A stretch of DNA of 64,000 bases from Aureimonas sp. AU4 (lineage in GTDB: Bacteria > Pseudomonadota > Alphaproteobacteria > Rhizobiales > Rhizobiaceae), in assembly GCF_001463765.1 (NCBI RefSeq), contig NZ_BBWK01000042.1, positions 1 through 64,000 on the forward strand. The letters run 5' to 3'. The notes below the pieces were generated by a model. That model was not told the DNA's origin and made no database searches. It saw nothing but the letters and a program-made list of their open reading frames with translations. Position 1 is the stretch's first letter; every line of letters starts with the position of its first letter. Shown here piece by piece: positions 1 through 10,628 of this stretch. Made by a program: the position numbers and the translations under genes.

Positions 1-92
1 GCCGGCTCGTCGAGGCCGTGCTGACGGGCGAGGGGAAGCCGCGCGCTCTTTCCGCCGCCCTTCTGCACGGGGCGGCGTTGCGCCTTGGTTGA
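1..92 (+). CDS. C-terminal fragment of a protein cut by the window edge
   Basis: An open frame enters from the left edge (frame starting at base 3) and stops with TGA at 90-92. Only about 29 residues are visible, ending ALLHGAALRLG. The GEG..A.LLHGAALRL pattern faintly recalls the end of anthranilate phosphoribosyltransferase-like (TrpD/TrpD2) proteins, but so short a tail cannot carry a family call. It is convergent with the GntR gene, whose stop lies 13 bases further on, and no terminator is visible in the gap. Confidence 0.35.
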   Translation, partial: RLVEAVLTGEGKPRALSAALLHGAALRLG

Positions 93-104
93 GCGGGGAC
101 GCCC

Positions 105-794
105 TCAGGCCGCGCTGCTGGCGCCGTCCTGCGCGCAGATCGCCGCCAGCACGCTGCGCGCCCCGTCATCGATCGCGTGCTCGATGGCGGTTCTGGCGGC
201 GTCGGGCTGTCGGCGCCGCAGGGCGTTCAGAAGGTCGCCGTAGTTCTCGTGCTCGGTCACGGCTCCCTGTTCGCGCTGGTACAGGTAGTTGAAGCCCGGC
301 CCCGCCTTGAGCCACAGGGTCTCGATCACCGCGAGAAGGTTCGGCATGGCCGCCGCCTTGTAGAGCGTGAATCGGAACTCCTTGTTCAAGGTCAGCGCGA
401 GATGGGGGTCGCTGTTCGACTTGGCGGCGAGGTAGCGCTGGAGGAGCGCCTCCATCTCCCCGATCTCGGCGGGCGAGATGCGCAGGGCGGCCTTGGCGGC
501 GGCCAGTCCCTCCACGGCCTTGCGGATCTCCGAGATCTCGAGGGTCTGCTCCCGACCCAGCGTCGGCACGCGAAACGATTGCGCGGGCTCGGCGGTCAGG
601 ATGCCGGAGGCGGCGAAGCGCACCAGCGCCTCACGGACGGGGGTGATGCTCATTCCGAGCGTGTCGGCGAGTTCCTTTGTGACGAGCCGCGTGCCCGGCT
701 CCAGCCGACCTTCGATCAGGGCGCGACTCAGCTCGTCCTCGACGAAGGCGACCAGGCTCTTGCGGGGAGCGGGTGTCAGGGATGCGATGCCCAT
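105..794 (-). CDS. GntR-family transcriptional regulator, FCD (FadR) subfamily
   Basis: A 229-aa DNA-binding protein. The winged helix-turn-helix spans about residues 15-75 (PGTRLVTKELADTLGMS.TPVREAL), followed by an all-helical FCD ligand domain (about 85-215) with the usual EH and terminal His positions. The FH motif that normally gives a metal-binding His reads FR (NKEFRFTLY), so metal binding may be changed. The gene is divergent from the dipeptide-type importer operon. Its ATG (792-794) lies inside the palindrome CCATATATGG, which suggests autoregulation. It is the obvious candidate to bind the ATATATCATATAT element found before both arms of the island. The ligand is unknown, probably an amino-acid- or peptide-like compound. 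Confidence 0.9.
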   Translation of the reverse strand: MGIASLTPAPRKSLVAFVEDELSRALIEGRLEPGTRLVTKELADTLGMSITPVREALVRFAASGILTAEPAQSFRVPTLGREQTLEISEIRKAVEGLAAAKAALRISPAEIGEMEALLQRYLAAKSNSDPHLALTLNKEFRFTLYKAAAMPNLLAVIETLWLKAGPGFNYLYQREQGAVTEHENYGDLLNALRRRQPDAARTAIEHAIDDGARSVLAAICAQDGASSAA

Positions 795-800
795 ATATGG
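791..800. promoter_or_regulatory. Palindrome over the start codon of the GntR gene
   Basis: CCATATATGG is a perfect 10-bp palindrome that contains the GntR gene's own ATG. Its ATATAT core matches the arms of the 13-bp element at 869-881. A regulator bound here would block its own initiation. Binding is inferred. Confidence 0.4.
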
Positions 801-868
801 TCCAGTCCGGAGAAAATCTGCCTAATTATTGGGATAACATCGCCCGCGCCCACGTCTTGCGCAAGAAG

Positions 869-881
869 ATATATCATATAT
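869..881. promoter_or_regulatory. Candidate GntR operator in the divergent promoter (copy 1)
   Basis: ATATATCATATAT is a perfect inverted repeat (6-bp arms around a central C) in an AT-rich patch of an otherwise very GC-rich region. It lies 66 bp before the ABC binding-protein gene and 75 bp before the GntR start. The same 13-mer recurs at 10552-10564 in the second divergent promoter of the island. Long AT-rich palindromes are rare at this base composition, so a shared operator is the simplest reading. Confidence 0.6.
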
Positions 882-946
882 TATTGCGGTGATCTGAACC
901 ACGGCGTTGTCGCCCGCGGCCGGCGCCCAACCGGAGATGCAGTCCC

Positions 947-2443
947 ATGCGAAAGGTCAAAGCGCTCGCCCTGGCGGCGGCTCTGCTTCTGCCGGCGATC
1001 CCCGCTGCGGCGCAGGACGGCGCGATCACGATCGCGCGTCAGGTCTCCACGACCGCCATGGATCCCGGCTTCCTGAAGGAAGCGGCGACGATCGTGGACA
1101 ACATCTTCGACACGCTGGTCATGCGCGACCAGGATATGAAGCTCGTTCCGGGACTGGCCGAGTCGTGGAAAGCGATCGACGACCGGACGTGGGAGTTCAA
1201 GCTTCGCAAGGGCGTCACCTTCCACGACGGCGAGACCTTCGATGCCGAGGCGGTGAAGTTCTCGATCGACCGCATTCTCGACCCCTTGGCCAAGTCGCCG
1301 ACGCTCTCCTACATCCGCACGATCGAGGGCGTCGACATCATCGACCCCACCACCGTTCGGATCCGGACAAACGGCCCCGACCCGCTCCTGCCGACCCGCA
1401 TGAGCCGCTACCCCACCTATATCGTCCCGCCGGCCTACGTGCGGAAGGTCGGCAACGACGTCTTCGCCTCGAAGCCGGTCGGCACCGGCGCCTACAAGTT
1501 CGTGGAGTTCGTGCCCGACCAGCACGTGATCCTCGAGGCGAACCCGAACTACTGGCGCGGCGCGCCGTCCATCCAGCGCGTCACATGGCGCGCCATTCCG
1601 GACGGCACCGCCCGCATGACGGCCCTCATCACCGGCGAGGCGGACCTTGTCGAGAACGTGCCGGTGGATCTGGCACCCCTGATCCAGTCGTCCCCCGACG
1701 CCGATCTGGTGCAGGTCAAGAACGGCGGCCTGACGATCTATCTGGGCCTCGTGATGAAGGACAAGCCGCTCGACGACACGAAGGTCCGGCAGGCGCTGGA
1801 CGCCGCGATCGACCGCAAGGGCATCGTCGACAACATCCTGCAGGGCATGGCGACGCCCAAGGGCACGCAGGTCGGCCCGGCCGACTTCGGCTATCTCGAC
1901 GTTCCGCCCACCCCCTACGACCCGGCCAAGGCCAAGGCGCTCCTGGCGGAAGCCGGCTACCCCGACGGCTTCCGCATCAAGATGCAGTCGACCACGCGCT
2001 ACATGAAGGATGGGGAGGTGGCGCAGGCCATCGCCCAGCAGTTCGGCGACGTCGGCGTCCGGATCGACCAGGAGGTGCTCGATTGGTCGGTCTACACCCA
2101 GCAGGTGCCGCGCCAGGGCCCCATCTTCATGCTCGGCTGGGGATCGACCCAGACGCTCGACGCCGATGCCGCCCTCTACGCCATCATGAGGACGGGCGAG
2201 CCCTATTCCACGGCCTCGATTCCCAAGCTCGACAGGCTCCTCGACGAGAGCCGCCGGGTCGTCGACCCAGCCGCCCGCAAGACGATCCTCGAGGACATCC
2301 AGAAGACCGCCGCCGAGCAGGTGCCGCTCCTGCCGCTCTACCAGGAGGACGCCCTCTACGGTAAGTCCAAGCGCGTCCTCTTCGAGGGGCGCCCCGACGC
2401 GCGCATACCCGTGTTCGAGATCAAGCTCGCGCCGGCGCAGTAG
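947..2443 (+). CDS. ABC transporter substrate-binding protein, family 5 (peptide/nickel type)
   Basis: A 498-aa periplasmic binding protein of the DppA/OppA class. Residues 1-23 form a Sec signal peptide (MRKVKALALAAALLLPAI..., cleavage after AAA/AAQ). The mature protein has the typical landmarks: the LVPGLAESW motif, WEFKLRKGVTFHDGE near residue 85, the second lobe with DDTKVRQALDAAIDRK, and the C-terminal QVPLLPLYQ strand. It is the first gene of a tight operon with two permeases, a hydrolase and a cyclodeaminase-like enzyme. Substrates of this family range from peptides to opines and glycosides, so the ligand is best inferred from the neighbours: a peptide- or lactam-like compound. Confidence 0.9.
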   Translation: MRKVKALALAAALLLPAIPAAAQDGAITIARQVSTTAMDPGFLKEAATIVDNIFDTLVMRDQDMKLVPGLAESWKAIDDRTWEFKLRKGVTFHDGETFDAEAVKFSIDRILDPLAKSPTLSYIRTIEGVDIIDPTTVRIRTNGPDPLLPTRMSRYPTYIVPPAYVRKVGNDVFASKPVGTGAYKFVEFVPDQHVILEANPNYWRGAPSIQRVTWRAIPDGTARMTALITGEADLVENVPVDLAPLIQSSPDADLVQVKNGGLTIYLGLVMKDKPLDDTKVRQALDAAIDRKGIVDNILQGMATPKGTQVGPADFGYLDVPPTPYDPAKAKALLAEAGYPDGFRIKMQSTTRYMKDGEVAQAIAQQFGDVGVRIDQEVLDWSVYTQQVPRQGPIFMLGWGSTQTLDADAALYAIMRTGEPYSTASIPKLDRLLDESRRVVDPAARKTILEDIQKTAAEQVPLLPLYQEDALYGKSKRVLFEGRPDARIPVFEIKLAPAQ

Positions 2444-2446
2444 CTC

Positions 2447-3286
2447 ATGACAAGCTTCTGGAACGTCCGGCGCAACGCCGACGCGCTTCTGGCGGTCCTG
2501 CTGCTCGCGGCCGTCCTGGCGATCTGCGTCTGCATCCCCCTGTTCTGGTCGCCCGATCCGGTGCGCGGTCTCCTGACCGCCACCTTCAAGCCGCCGATGA
2601 CGACGATCAACGGCCAGATCCACCCGCTCGGCACCGATCAGCTCGGACGCGACCTCCTGGCCCGGCTCGGGCTCGGCACCGCGATCTCGCTCGGCATCGT
2701 GCTCCTCGCCTCCGCGATCTCGGTGGTGCTCGGCACGGTGCTCGGCATGATCGCCGGCTATTTCGGCGGCTGGGTCGACATCGTCGTCATGCGGGCCGTC
2801 GACATCCAGCTCGCCATTCCCTTCATCCTCCTGATCCTGCTGATCGTCGCCGTCGTGGGTCCCTCGATCGGCAACCTGATCGCGGTCCTGGGCGTCACCG
2901 GCTGGGCGATCTTCGCCCGCGTCGCGCGCGCCCGCACGCTGGAGGTGCGCGAACTCGAATATATCGACGCCTCGCGCTCCATCGGCCTGTCGGATCGGGG
3001 CATCATCTTCCGCCACGTCCTGCCCAACATCGTCGGGCCCCAGACCGTGCTCCTGACCCTCGACCTGCCGCGCCTCGTGATCCTGGAGGCCTCGGTCGGC
3101 TTTCTCGGTCTCGGCGTGCAGCCGCCGACCCCGACGCTCGGCAACCTCATCGGCGAGGGCCGCTCCTTCATTCTCCTCGCCAACTGGCTGGTGCTGTATC
3201 CCGGCCTCGTGATCGGCGCGCTGGTGGTGGGTTGCAATCTGCTCGGCGACTGGCTCGTGCGCCGCGCCGACCGGCGGAACGGTTGA
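2447..3286 (+). CDS. ABC transporter permease, DppC type
   Basis: A 279-aa inner-membrane permease with about six helices. The N-terminal OppC-type segment (residues 14-40) is followed by the HPLGTDQLGRDLLARL signature near residue 62. The cytoplasmic coupling loop reads YIDASRSIGLSDRGIIFRHVLPN, the EAA motif that docks on the ATPase. It starts 3 bp after the binding-protein stop. The DppC-like gene precedes the DppB-like gene here, the reverse of the usual order. Confidence 0.92.
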   Translation: MTSFWNVRRNADALLAVLLLAAVLAICVCIPLFWSPDPVRGLLTATFKPPMTTINGQIHPLGTDQLGRDLLARLGLGTAISLGIVLLASAISVVLGTVLGMIAGYFGGWVDIVVMRAVDIQLAIPFILLILLIVAVVGPSIGNLIAVLGVTGWAIFARVARARTLEVRELEYIDASRSIGLSDRGIIFRHVLPNIVGPQTVLLTLDLPRLVILEASVGFLGLGVQPPTPTLGNLIGEGRSFILLANWLVLYPGLVIGALVVGCNLLGDWLVRRADRRNG

Positions 3287-3290
3287 GCCG

Positions 3291-4211
3291 ATGAAGACGC
3301 TGTCCTTCGTCGCCGGTCGCGCCCTCCAGGGGCTGGTGGTCCTCCTCGGCGTCTCGCTGGTCGTGTTCTTCGCGCTGTTCCTCACCGGCGATCCCGCCGC
3401 CGTGATGCTGCCGCCCGATGCGAACGCGGCCGAGATCGCCGCCTTCCGCGAGGCCATGGGCTTCAACGATCCGATCCTCGTGCAGTACGCCCGCTTCCTC
3501 GGCGGCGTCATGTCGGGCGAGTTCGGCAACTCGCTGCGCTTCCAGCGACCCGCCGTCGATCTCCTGATCGAGCGGCTGCCGGCCACCGCGCTTCTGGCGT
3601 GCGTGGCGCTTCTATGGAGCTCGCTGCTGGGCTTCCTGCTGGGTACGATCGCCGCGATCCGGCGCAACAGCGCGCTCGACTTCGCGATCCGCGTCGTGTC
3701 GCTTCTGGGCCAGGCCATCCCGGTCTTCTGGCTGGCGCTCCTTCTGATCATCGTCTTCTCGCTGCGCCTGCGCTGGCTGCCGTCGAGCGGGATCGGCAGC
3801 TGGCGCCAGCTCATCCTCCCCTCGATCGCGCTCGGCGCCTACTATCTCAGCGCGATCACCCGGCTCGTGCGCGCCAGCCTGATCGAGGTGCTCGGCGAGA
3901 ACTACATCCGCACCGCCCGCGCCAAGGGCCTGACGAGCTGGCGCATCGTCGTGCACCACGCGCTGCGCAACGCGCTGATCCCTGTGATCACGGTGCAGGG
4001 CATGTACTTCGCCTCGCTGCTGGGCGGGGCTCTCGTGACCGAGATCATCTTCGCCTGGCCCGGCATCGGGCGCCTCGCGGTGGACGCGATCCAGACCAAG
4101 GACTTCCCCGTGGTCCAGGCGGTCGTCCTCTTCGCCGCGCTGGTCTTCGTGGCGGTCAACTTCCTGGTCGACCTGGCCTATCTCTGGCTGAACCCGAGGA
4201 TCCGGCTGTGA
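3291..4211 (+). CDS. ABC transporter permease, DppB type
   Basis: A 306-aa partner permease. The first helix is followed by TGDPAAVMLP (family GDPA motif), and the coupling loop is YIRTARAKGLTSWRIVVHHALRNALIP. About six transmembrane segments are predicted by eye. It forms the membrane channel with the upstream DppC-like protein. The matching ATPase is not downstream but lies on the opposite strand at 8591-10426. The TGA overlaps the next gene's GTG by 4 bp, implying translational coupling. Confidence 0.92.
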   Translation: MKTLSFVAGRALQGLVVLLGVSLVVFFALFLTGDPAAVMLPPDANAAEIAAFREAMGFNDPILVQYARFLGGVMSGEFGNSLRFQRPAVDLLIERLPATALLACVALLWSSLLGFLLGTIAAIRRNSALDFAIRVVSLLGQAIPVFWLALLLIIVFSLRLRWLPSSGIGSWRQLILPSIALGAYYLSAITRLVRASLIEVLGENYIRTARAKGLTSWRIVVHHALRNALIPVITVQGMYFASLLGGALVTEIIFAWPGIGRLAVDAIQTKDFPVVQAVVLFAALVFVAVNFLVDLAYLWLNPRIRL

Positions 4212-5566
4212 AGACCGCCGCGCCGGGGCTGACCGCCGCCGCGCTCGCCCTCACGCAGGCCTGGTGCCGCATCCCCTCGGTACGTGGCGACGACCGGGCC
4301 CTGGGCCGGCAGGCCGGCGCGGTCGCGGACTGGCTCTCGCGCGATCTGGGCGCCGAGATCGTGTCGGCGCGCGCCGACCGGGGCCGGCCGCCCGTGATCC
4401 ACGCCAGGCTCGACGCGGGCGCCCGGCGGACCGTCATTCTCTACAACATGTACGACGTCATGCCGGCGACGAGCGAGGGCTGGCACGCCGCCCCGTTCGA
4501 GGGCGGCCTCGTGGACCTCGAGGGGATCGGTCCCGCCTTCGTGGCGCGCGGGGCGGAGAACAACAAGGGCCCGCTCGCCGGCATGCTCTGCGTTCTCAAG
4601 GACCTCGCCGATACCGGGCGGCTCGGCGTCAACGTCGAGATTCTGGTGGAAGGCGAGGAGGAGAGCGGCAGCGGTGCGCTCCGCGACTACCTGCTGGCCG
4701 CCGACTGCCCGGTGCGCCCGAGCGTGGGCGGGCTGTTTCCCTCGTTCTGCGAGTATGGCGGCGGTCCGCCGCGCGTCTACCTCGGCTTTTCCGGCATCGC
4801 CAAGGGTGAGGTCCGGGTGCGGGGCGGGGATTGGGGCGGGCCGTCCGAGGCCATCCATTCCAGCAACGCCCCCTGGATCGCCAACCCGGCGAGCCGCCTC
4901 GTGGACGCCCTGTCGCGCTTCGGCCGGGCGCCCACCGGCCGTCTTGGCTCGATCGAGCTCGACGCGGAAGCGCTGGCGGTCGTGGCGGACCTTGCGCGCG
5001 CCTTCGATCCCGAAGCCGAACTGCGCTTCCGGCGCACGCAGCGCTTTGCAGCCGACGGCAACGCGGAGGCCCTCCTGCGCCTCGTCCTGTCCACCGCTTC
5101 CGCCACGATCTCGAGCCTTTCCACCGAGCCCACTGCCGGCGACGCGGTGATCCCCTCGCTGGCGCGCGCCGGCTTCGACCTGCGCTGTCCCCCCTCGCTC
5201 GACCCGGCGCACTTTCTCTCGGAGTTTCGCGAGACGCTGGAGCGCGACGGTCTGCCGGGTGTCGAGATCGCGGTCGCCGACAGCTATCCCGGCCATCGTT
5301 TCCCGAGCGGGGCGGCCGGCGTTTCGGCGCTTCTGCAAGCCTACCGGGAAACGGCGCCCGCGCCGCAGGTATGGCCCTGGGCCATCGGCGCGGCGCCCGG
5401 CTACGCCTTCGCACCCCATACGCCGTCCTTTCTGATCGGCGGGGCGGGACGTGGCGGTCATGCGCATGGCGTGAACGAGTTCCTGACCCTGGAAGGATTC
5501 CCGCGCTTCCTCGCCTCGGTCGAGCTCTGGCTGAGCGCCATGGCGGTGGAAAGCGACGCACCGTGA
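4208..5566 (+). CDS. M20-fold amidohydrolase/dipeptidase with altered metal ligands
   Basis: The frame is open further upstream, but the GTG at 4208 overlaps the permease stop (GTGA) and gives a natural M20 N-terminus, so the product is 452 aa. The fold is M20: the catalytic EGEEES block lies at 149-153 and the C-terminal His ligand region is GGHAHGVNE near 417-424. The first metal ligand motif, normally HxD (YGHYDV), reads YNMYDVMP (Met81). The bridging Asp of the G.xxD(D/M)KG motif is Asn (GAENNKG, 115-121). Two of the usual zinc ligands are therefore changed in an otherwise well kept protein. It may act on the imported amide or peptide with a different metal set, or have become a binding or lyase protein. 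Confidence 0.8.
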   Translation: MKTAAPGLTAAALALTQAWCRIPSVRGDDRALGRQAGAVADWLSRDLGAEIVSARADRGRPPVIHARLDAGARRTVILYNMYDVMPATSEGWHAAPFEGGLVDLEGIGPAFVARGAENNKGPLAGMLCVLKDLADTGRLGVNVEILVEGEEESGSGALRDYLLAADCPVRPSVGGLFPSFCEYGGGPPRVYLGFSGIAKGEVRVRGGDWGGPSEAIHSSNAPWIANPASRLVDALSRFGRAPTGRLGSIELDAEALAVVADLARAFDPEAELRFRRTQRFAADGNAEALLRLVLSTASATISSLSTEPTAGDAVIPSLARAGFDLRCPPSLDPAHFLSEFRETLERDGLPGVEIAVADSYPGHRFPSGAAGVSALLQAYRETAPAPQVWPWAIGAAPGYAFAPHTPSFLIGGAGRGGHAHGVNEFLTLEGFPRFLASVELWLSAMAVESDAP

Positions 5567-6549
5567 TCTCGCTTCGCTACCTGTCGCGCGCGGATGCGCT
5601 GCGCGCCGGCGGCGGCGACTGGGCTCCGGCGCTCGACGACGTGCGCGAGGCGACACGCCTTCTGCGATCGGGCGAGGCCGTAATGGTGCCCGAAAGCGTC
5701 CTGCCGCTCGGCGGCGATCCGCGAGCCAACGCCTACGGCCTGCCCGCGCGCCTCGGCGGGCGCTTCGATGCCGCCGGACTGAAATGGGCGGTGCATCGGG
5801 CTGAACCCGACGGCGAGGTGCCGAGCATCACGAACGTGACGCTCGTGAACCGATTGAGCGACGGGCGCCCGCTCGGCTTCGTCGAAAGCGCCCATCTCAC
5901 GCGCATGCGCACGGCCGCCGTGTCGGCGCTGGCGATGCGTTCACTCGCCACCTCGCCGATCCGGCAGGTCGCGGTGCTCGGCGCGGGCGCGCAGGCACGG
6001 GCCCATATCGAGATGGTGCGGGAGTTGTTTCCCGGCGTCGAGACGATCCCCGTCTGGAACCGGACCGAGGCGCGGCGGGATGCGTTGACCGCCGACTTCG
6101 CCGGAAAGGCGGGGCCGCCGCTACGCCCGGCCGCGACACCCGAGGACGCGGTGCGCGATGCCGAAGTGGTCCTGTGCTGCACCATCGCGCCAGAGCCGAT
6201 CGTCGGCGCAGGTGCGCTCCGGCCGGGGCGCCTCGTCGTGCAGGTTGGCTACCACGAGATCGACTTTGCCCTGATCGAGGCCGCGGACCATGTCGTGGTG
6301 GACCTGTGGGGCGACTTCGCCGAGCGCAGCGCCAAGAGCCTGTTCCAGATGTACCGGGCGGGCCGGTTCGCGCCGCAGGATGTCTCGGCCGATCTGCCCG
6401 CGCTCGTCGTGGACGGCTGGCGTCCCGCGCCCGGCGCCTCGGTCGTCTTCTCCAGCTTCGGGCTCAACATCTTCGACATCGCGCTGGCCTCGCGGCTCCT
6501 GAGGGATGCGGAGCGGGACGAGATCGGCACGCTCCTGCCCCTGTTCTAG
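5563..6549 (+). CDS. Ornithine cyclodeaminase / mu-crystallin (ketimine reductase) family protein
   Basis: A 328-aa NAD(P)-dependent enzyme starting at the GTG that overlaps the M20 gene by 4 bp. Family marks are LKWAVHR (Lys74), LTRMRTAAVSALA (113-125), the dinucleotide fold VAVLGAGAQARAH (137-148) and the acidic VVVDLWGD segment. Members include ornithine cyclodeaminase, alanine dehydrogenase, and enzymes that reduce cyclic ketimines to imino acids. Beside an amino-acid oxidase and a PLP lyase, a role in interconverting an amino acid and its cyclic or keto form is plausible. The exact reaction cannot be read from the sequence. It ends only 5 bp from the convergent oxidase gene. Confidence 0.8.
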   Translation: MISLRYLSRADALRAGGGDWAPALDDVREATRLLRSGEAVMVPESVLPLGGDPRANAYGLPARLGGRFDAAGLKWAVHRAEPDGEVPSITNVTLVNRLSDGRPLGFVESAHLTRMRTAAVSALAMRSLATSPIRQVAVLGAGAQARAHIEMVRELFPGVETIPVWNRTEARRDALTADFAGKAGPPLRPAATPEDAVRDAEVVLCCTIAPEPIVGAGALRPGRLVVQVGYHEIDFALIEAADHVVVDLWGDFAERSAKSLFQMYRAGRFAPQDVSADLPALVVDGWRPAPGASVVFSSFGLNIFDIALASRLLRDAERDEIGTLLPLF

Positions 6550-6553
6550 GGGT

Positions 6554-7894
6554 TCAGAGCCAGTATTGGAGCGATAGCTTCTCGCCGTCCGTGAAGCGCG
6601 AGAAGCGGAACGGGCGCGGGTCGGAGGCGGGCGTTCGACCGGTCGCAAGGTCTGCCAGCATCTCGCCCGCCGCCGGACCGATGCCGAAGCCGTGGCCCGT
6701 GAAGCCGGTTCCCACCACGAGGCCGGGATGGGAATCGAGCGTCGAGATAACCGGAATGGCGTCGGGCATGGTGTCGATCATGCCCGCCCAGCTTTGAACG
6801 GCGACGCCGCCCCGGAATGCGGGAAGCGCCTCGGTCAGCGCCGAGCGGACGCGGGCGAGGTTGGCCTGATGCGGCTGCGGGTCGAGCGCGCGCACGGCCT
6901 CGAAGATCGAAGGGCGGTCGCCGTCGCGCGGCTGCCAGCGCAGCGCCTCGTCGATGAAGTCGCGGCCAAGGCGCAGCGACATCCCGCGCCGCTCGGCGAG
7001 ATAGGCGGGCAGGAAGGTGCGAAAGAAGCGCAGCGCGTCGGGGGTGATCTGCGCCAGGCTCTCGGCGGACGAGGCCACCGTGTAGCCGCCGTCGAGGCGC
7101 CTGCGCAGGGCGAAGCTGGAAAAGCTCGCGCAGGATTCGATGCCCGCCTCGATCGGCGCGGTCCGGAAGGCCGAGGACAGGATCTTCAGTTGCGGCAGCG
7201 AGAGCCCGAGACCCTTGAGAAGCAGTCGCGACCACGCCCCGCCCGCCACGATCACCGTTCCCGCCGAAACCCGGCCGTGCTCGGTCGCCACGCCGCTGAT
7301 CCGCCCGCCCGCCGTCTCCACCGCCCGCACCGCGCAGTTCTGGTGGATCATCGCGCCTTGGGCGATGGCTGCCGATGCCATCAACGGCACCGCGCGCTGC
7401 GGCTCGGCGCGCGCGTCCCCCGGCACGAAGAGCGCACCCTCGAAGGTGCGGGCAAGGCCCGGCACCGCCTGTGCCAGCTCGCCCGGCTCCATCATGCGTG
7501 CCTCGACGCCGAAGGGCGCGGCGGCCTCGATCCAGCGCTCGTGCCGGCGCCGGGCGTCGGGCGTCTTCGAGGCGTAGACGATGCCGCAGCGCCGGTAGCC
7601 CGTGTCGCCGTGATTGCCGTTCTGGAAGTCCGCCCAAAGCTTGTGGGCGCGCAGCATCAGGGGCAACTCGCGCAGGTCGCGTCCGGCCATCCGCACCCAG
7701 CCCCAGTTGCGGCTGGACTGCTCGCCCGCGACCACGCCCTTCTCGAACAGGGCGGTACGCACGCCCTGGCGCGCCAGATGCAGCGCCGCGGACACGCCGA
7801 TCACGCCACCGCCGACGATGGCGACGTCGACCGAGCGGGGTATCTCGCCTGCGCCCTGGACGGGATGGATCTCGGGGCCGGACAGCGTCAGCAT
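6554..7894 (-). CDS. FAD-dependent amino-acid oxidoreductase (DadA/glycine oxidase-like)
   Basis: A 446-aa DAO-superfamily flavoprotein. The FAD-binding beta-alpha-beta is VDVAIVGGGVIGVSAALHLA (22-41). It has the GWVRMAGRD segment, a substrate domain rich in Arg, and the C-terminal flavin contact GTGFTGHGFGIGPAAGE near 405. No transmembrane segment or signal peptide is seen, so it is cytoplasmic. It probably deaminates or dehydrogenates an amino or imino acid released from the imported substrate. It is third in a minus-strand operon (ATPase, SDR, oxidase), 3 bp after the SDR. Confidence 0.82.
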   Translation of the reverse strand: MLTLSGPEIHPVQGAGEIPRSVDVAIVGGGVIGVSAALHLARQGVRTALFEKGVVAGEQSSRNWGWVRMAGRDLRELPLMLRAHKLWADFQNGNHGDTGYRRCGIVYASKTPDARRRHERWIEAAAPFGVEARMMEPGELAQAVPGLARTFEGALFVPGDARAEPQRAVPLMASAAIAQGAMIHQNCAVRAVETAGGRISGVATEHGRVSAGTVIVAGGAWSRLLLKGLGLSLPQLKILSSAFRTAPIEAGIESCASFSSFALRRRLDGGYTVASSAESLAQITPDALRFFRTFLPAYLAERRGMSLRLGRDFIDEALRWQPRDGDRPSIFEAVRALDPQPHQANLARVRSALTEALPAFRGGVAVQSWAGMIDTMPDAIPVISTLDSHPGLVVGTGFTGHGFGIGPAAGEMLADLATGRTPASDPRPFRFSRFTDGEKLSLQYWL

Positions 7895-7897
7895 GGT

Positions 7898-8587
7898 CTA
7901 GAAACAGTCCTCGACGGTCCAGTGGACCGGAATTTCGGCGATGCTCGCGCTGGAGGGCAGCTCCAGGACGAGGTGGACGATGCGCGCGATGTCGTCGGGT
8001 TGCGTCAGCTCGGCGGCCGGCGTCGCGGTGATCGCAGCCGCCATGTCGGTGGCGACGAAGCTCGGGCAGATCGCGGTGGAACGCACGCCGCTCTCGGCTC
8101 CGCACTGGCGCAGCGCGTGGGCCAGGCCCATGGCGGCGAACTTCGACAGCGCGTAGAGGCCGCCGCCCGCCGACTTCACGCGCTTGCCCGAGAGCGACGC
8201 CATGGTGACGACCCGTCCCCTGGTCGCGACAAGATGGGGCCAGGCGTGGCGGGTCAGGCGCATCGGCGACTTGACGTTGATCCCGAACACCTCGTCGAAC
8301 TCGGCGTCGCTCGCCTCCAGGACCGAGCGGCGAGGAGCGATGCCGGCATTGTGGACGAGCCCGTCGAGGCGCCCGAACCGGGCGAGCGTCGCCTCGACCC
8401 ACACGCGCTCGCTTTCGGGGTCGAGCGCGTCGAAGCGGCAGGCGAGCACCCGCTCGCAGTCCGGCAGCGGGGTGGCCGCCGGGTCGCGCATACCGAGGCT
8501 GACGGCCCAGTCGTTGGCCGCGAGCCGGCCGGCGATGGCGGCGCCGATGCCTCGGGAGGCACCGCTGATCATGGCGACCCGGCGCAT
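7898..8587 (-). CDS. Short-chain dehydrogenase/reductase
   Basis: A 229-aa classical SDR: cofactor loop SGASRGIG (8-15), the HNAG motif near 80-83, catalytic Ser in MASLSGKR, and the Tyr-x-x-x-Lys pair in LYALSKFA. It lacks an Asp right after beta-2 (GMRDP), so NADP preference is possible. It lies between the double ATPase and the DadA-like oxidase with 3-bp gaps on each side, so it is cotranscribed with them. It may reduce a keto intermediate. The substrate is unknown. Confidence 0.85.
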   Translation of the reverse strand: MRRVAMISGASRGIGAAIAGRLAANDWAVSLGMRDPAATPLPDCERVLACRFDALDPESERVWVEATLARFGRLDGLVHNAGIAPRRSVLEASDAEFDEVFGINVKSPMRLTRHAWPHLVATRGRVVTMASLSGKRVKSAGGGLYALSKFAAMGLAHALRQCGAESGVRSTAICPSFVATDMAAAITATPAAELTQPDDIARIVHLVLELPSSASIAEIPVHWTVEDCF

Positions 8588-8590
8588 CGC

Positions 8591-10426
<1,836 letters not shown>

Positions 10427-10551
10427 GCGAAAACCTCCTGGTCACTCTGCAAGGGCGGCAGCGTCCCGACCCCGCAGCATCCGCTTCGAGTGGGTCGCCG
10501 ATGCGCCGGAACTTCGGCAAGGGCAAAAACCACTTGCCGCCAGATTAGAGA

Positions 10552-10564
10552 ATATATCATATAT
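10552..10564. promoter_or_regulatory. Candidate GntR operator in the second divergent promoter (copy 2)
   Basis: The 13-mer ATATATCATATAT recurs exactly as at 869-881. It lies 65 bp before the PLP-enzyme gene and 126 bp before the fused ATPase gene, so one site can serve both directions. The 202-bp gap 10427-10628 otherwise shows only a GGAG ribosome-binding site just before the PLP gene and an AT-rich promoter-like patch. Confidence 0.6.
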
Positions 10565-10628
10565 CGTAAAGTCGGCCGCAGGGATTGGATGCGCCAGTCC
10601 GCCCTCGGGCCGCTGATCGGAGCCCCGG

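Noticed and set aside
881-3814. Very long open frame antisense to the ABC importer genes (about 977 codons)
   Set aside because: It is opposite genes with clear domains, is full of Arg, Asp and His, and matches no fold. Long shadow frames are expected in GC-rich DNA. The same applies to the antisense frames near 6692-9487, 24117-26012 and 32032-33639.
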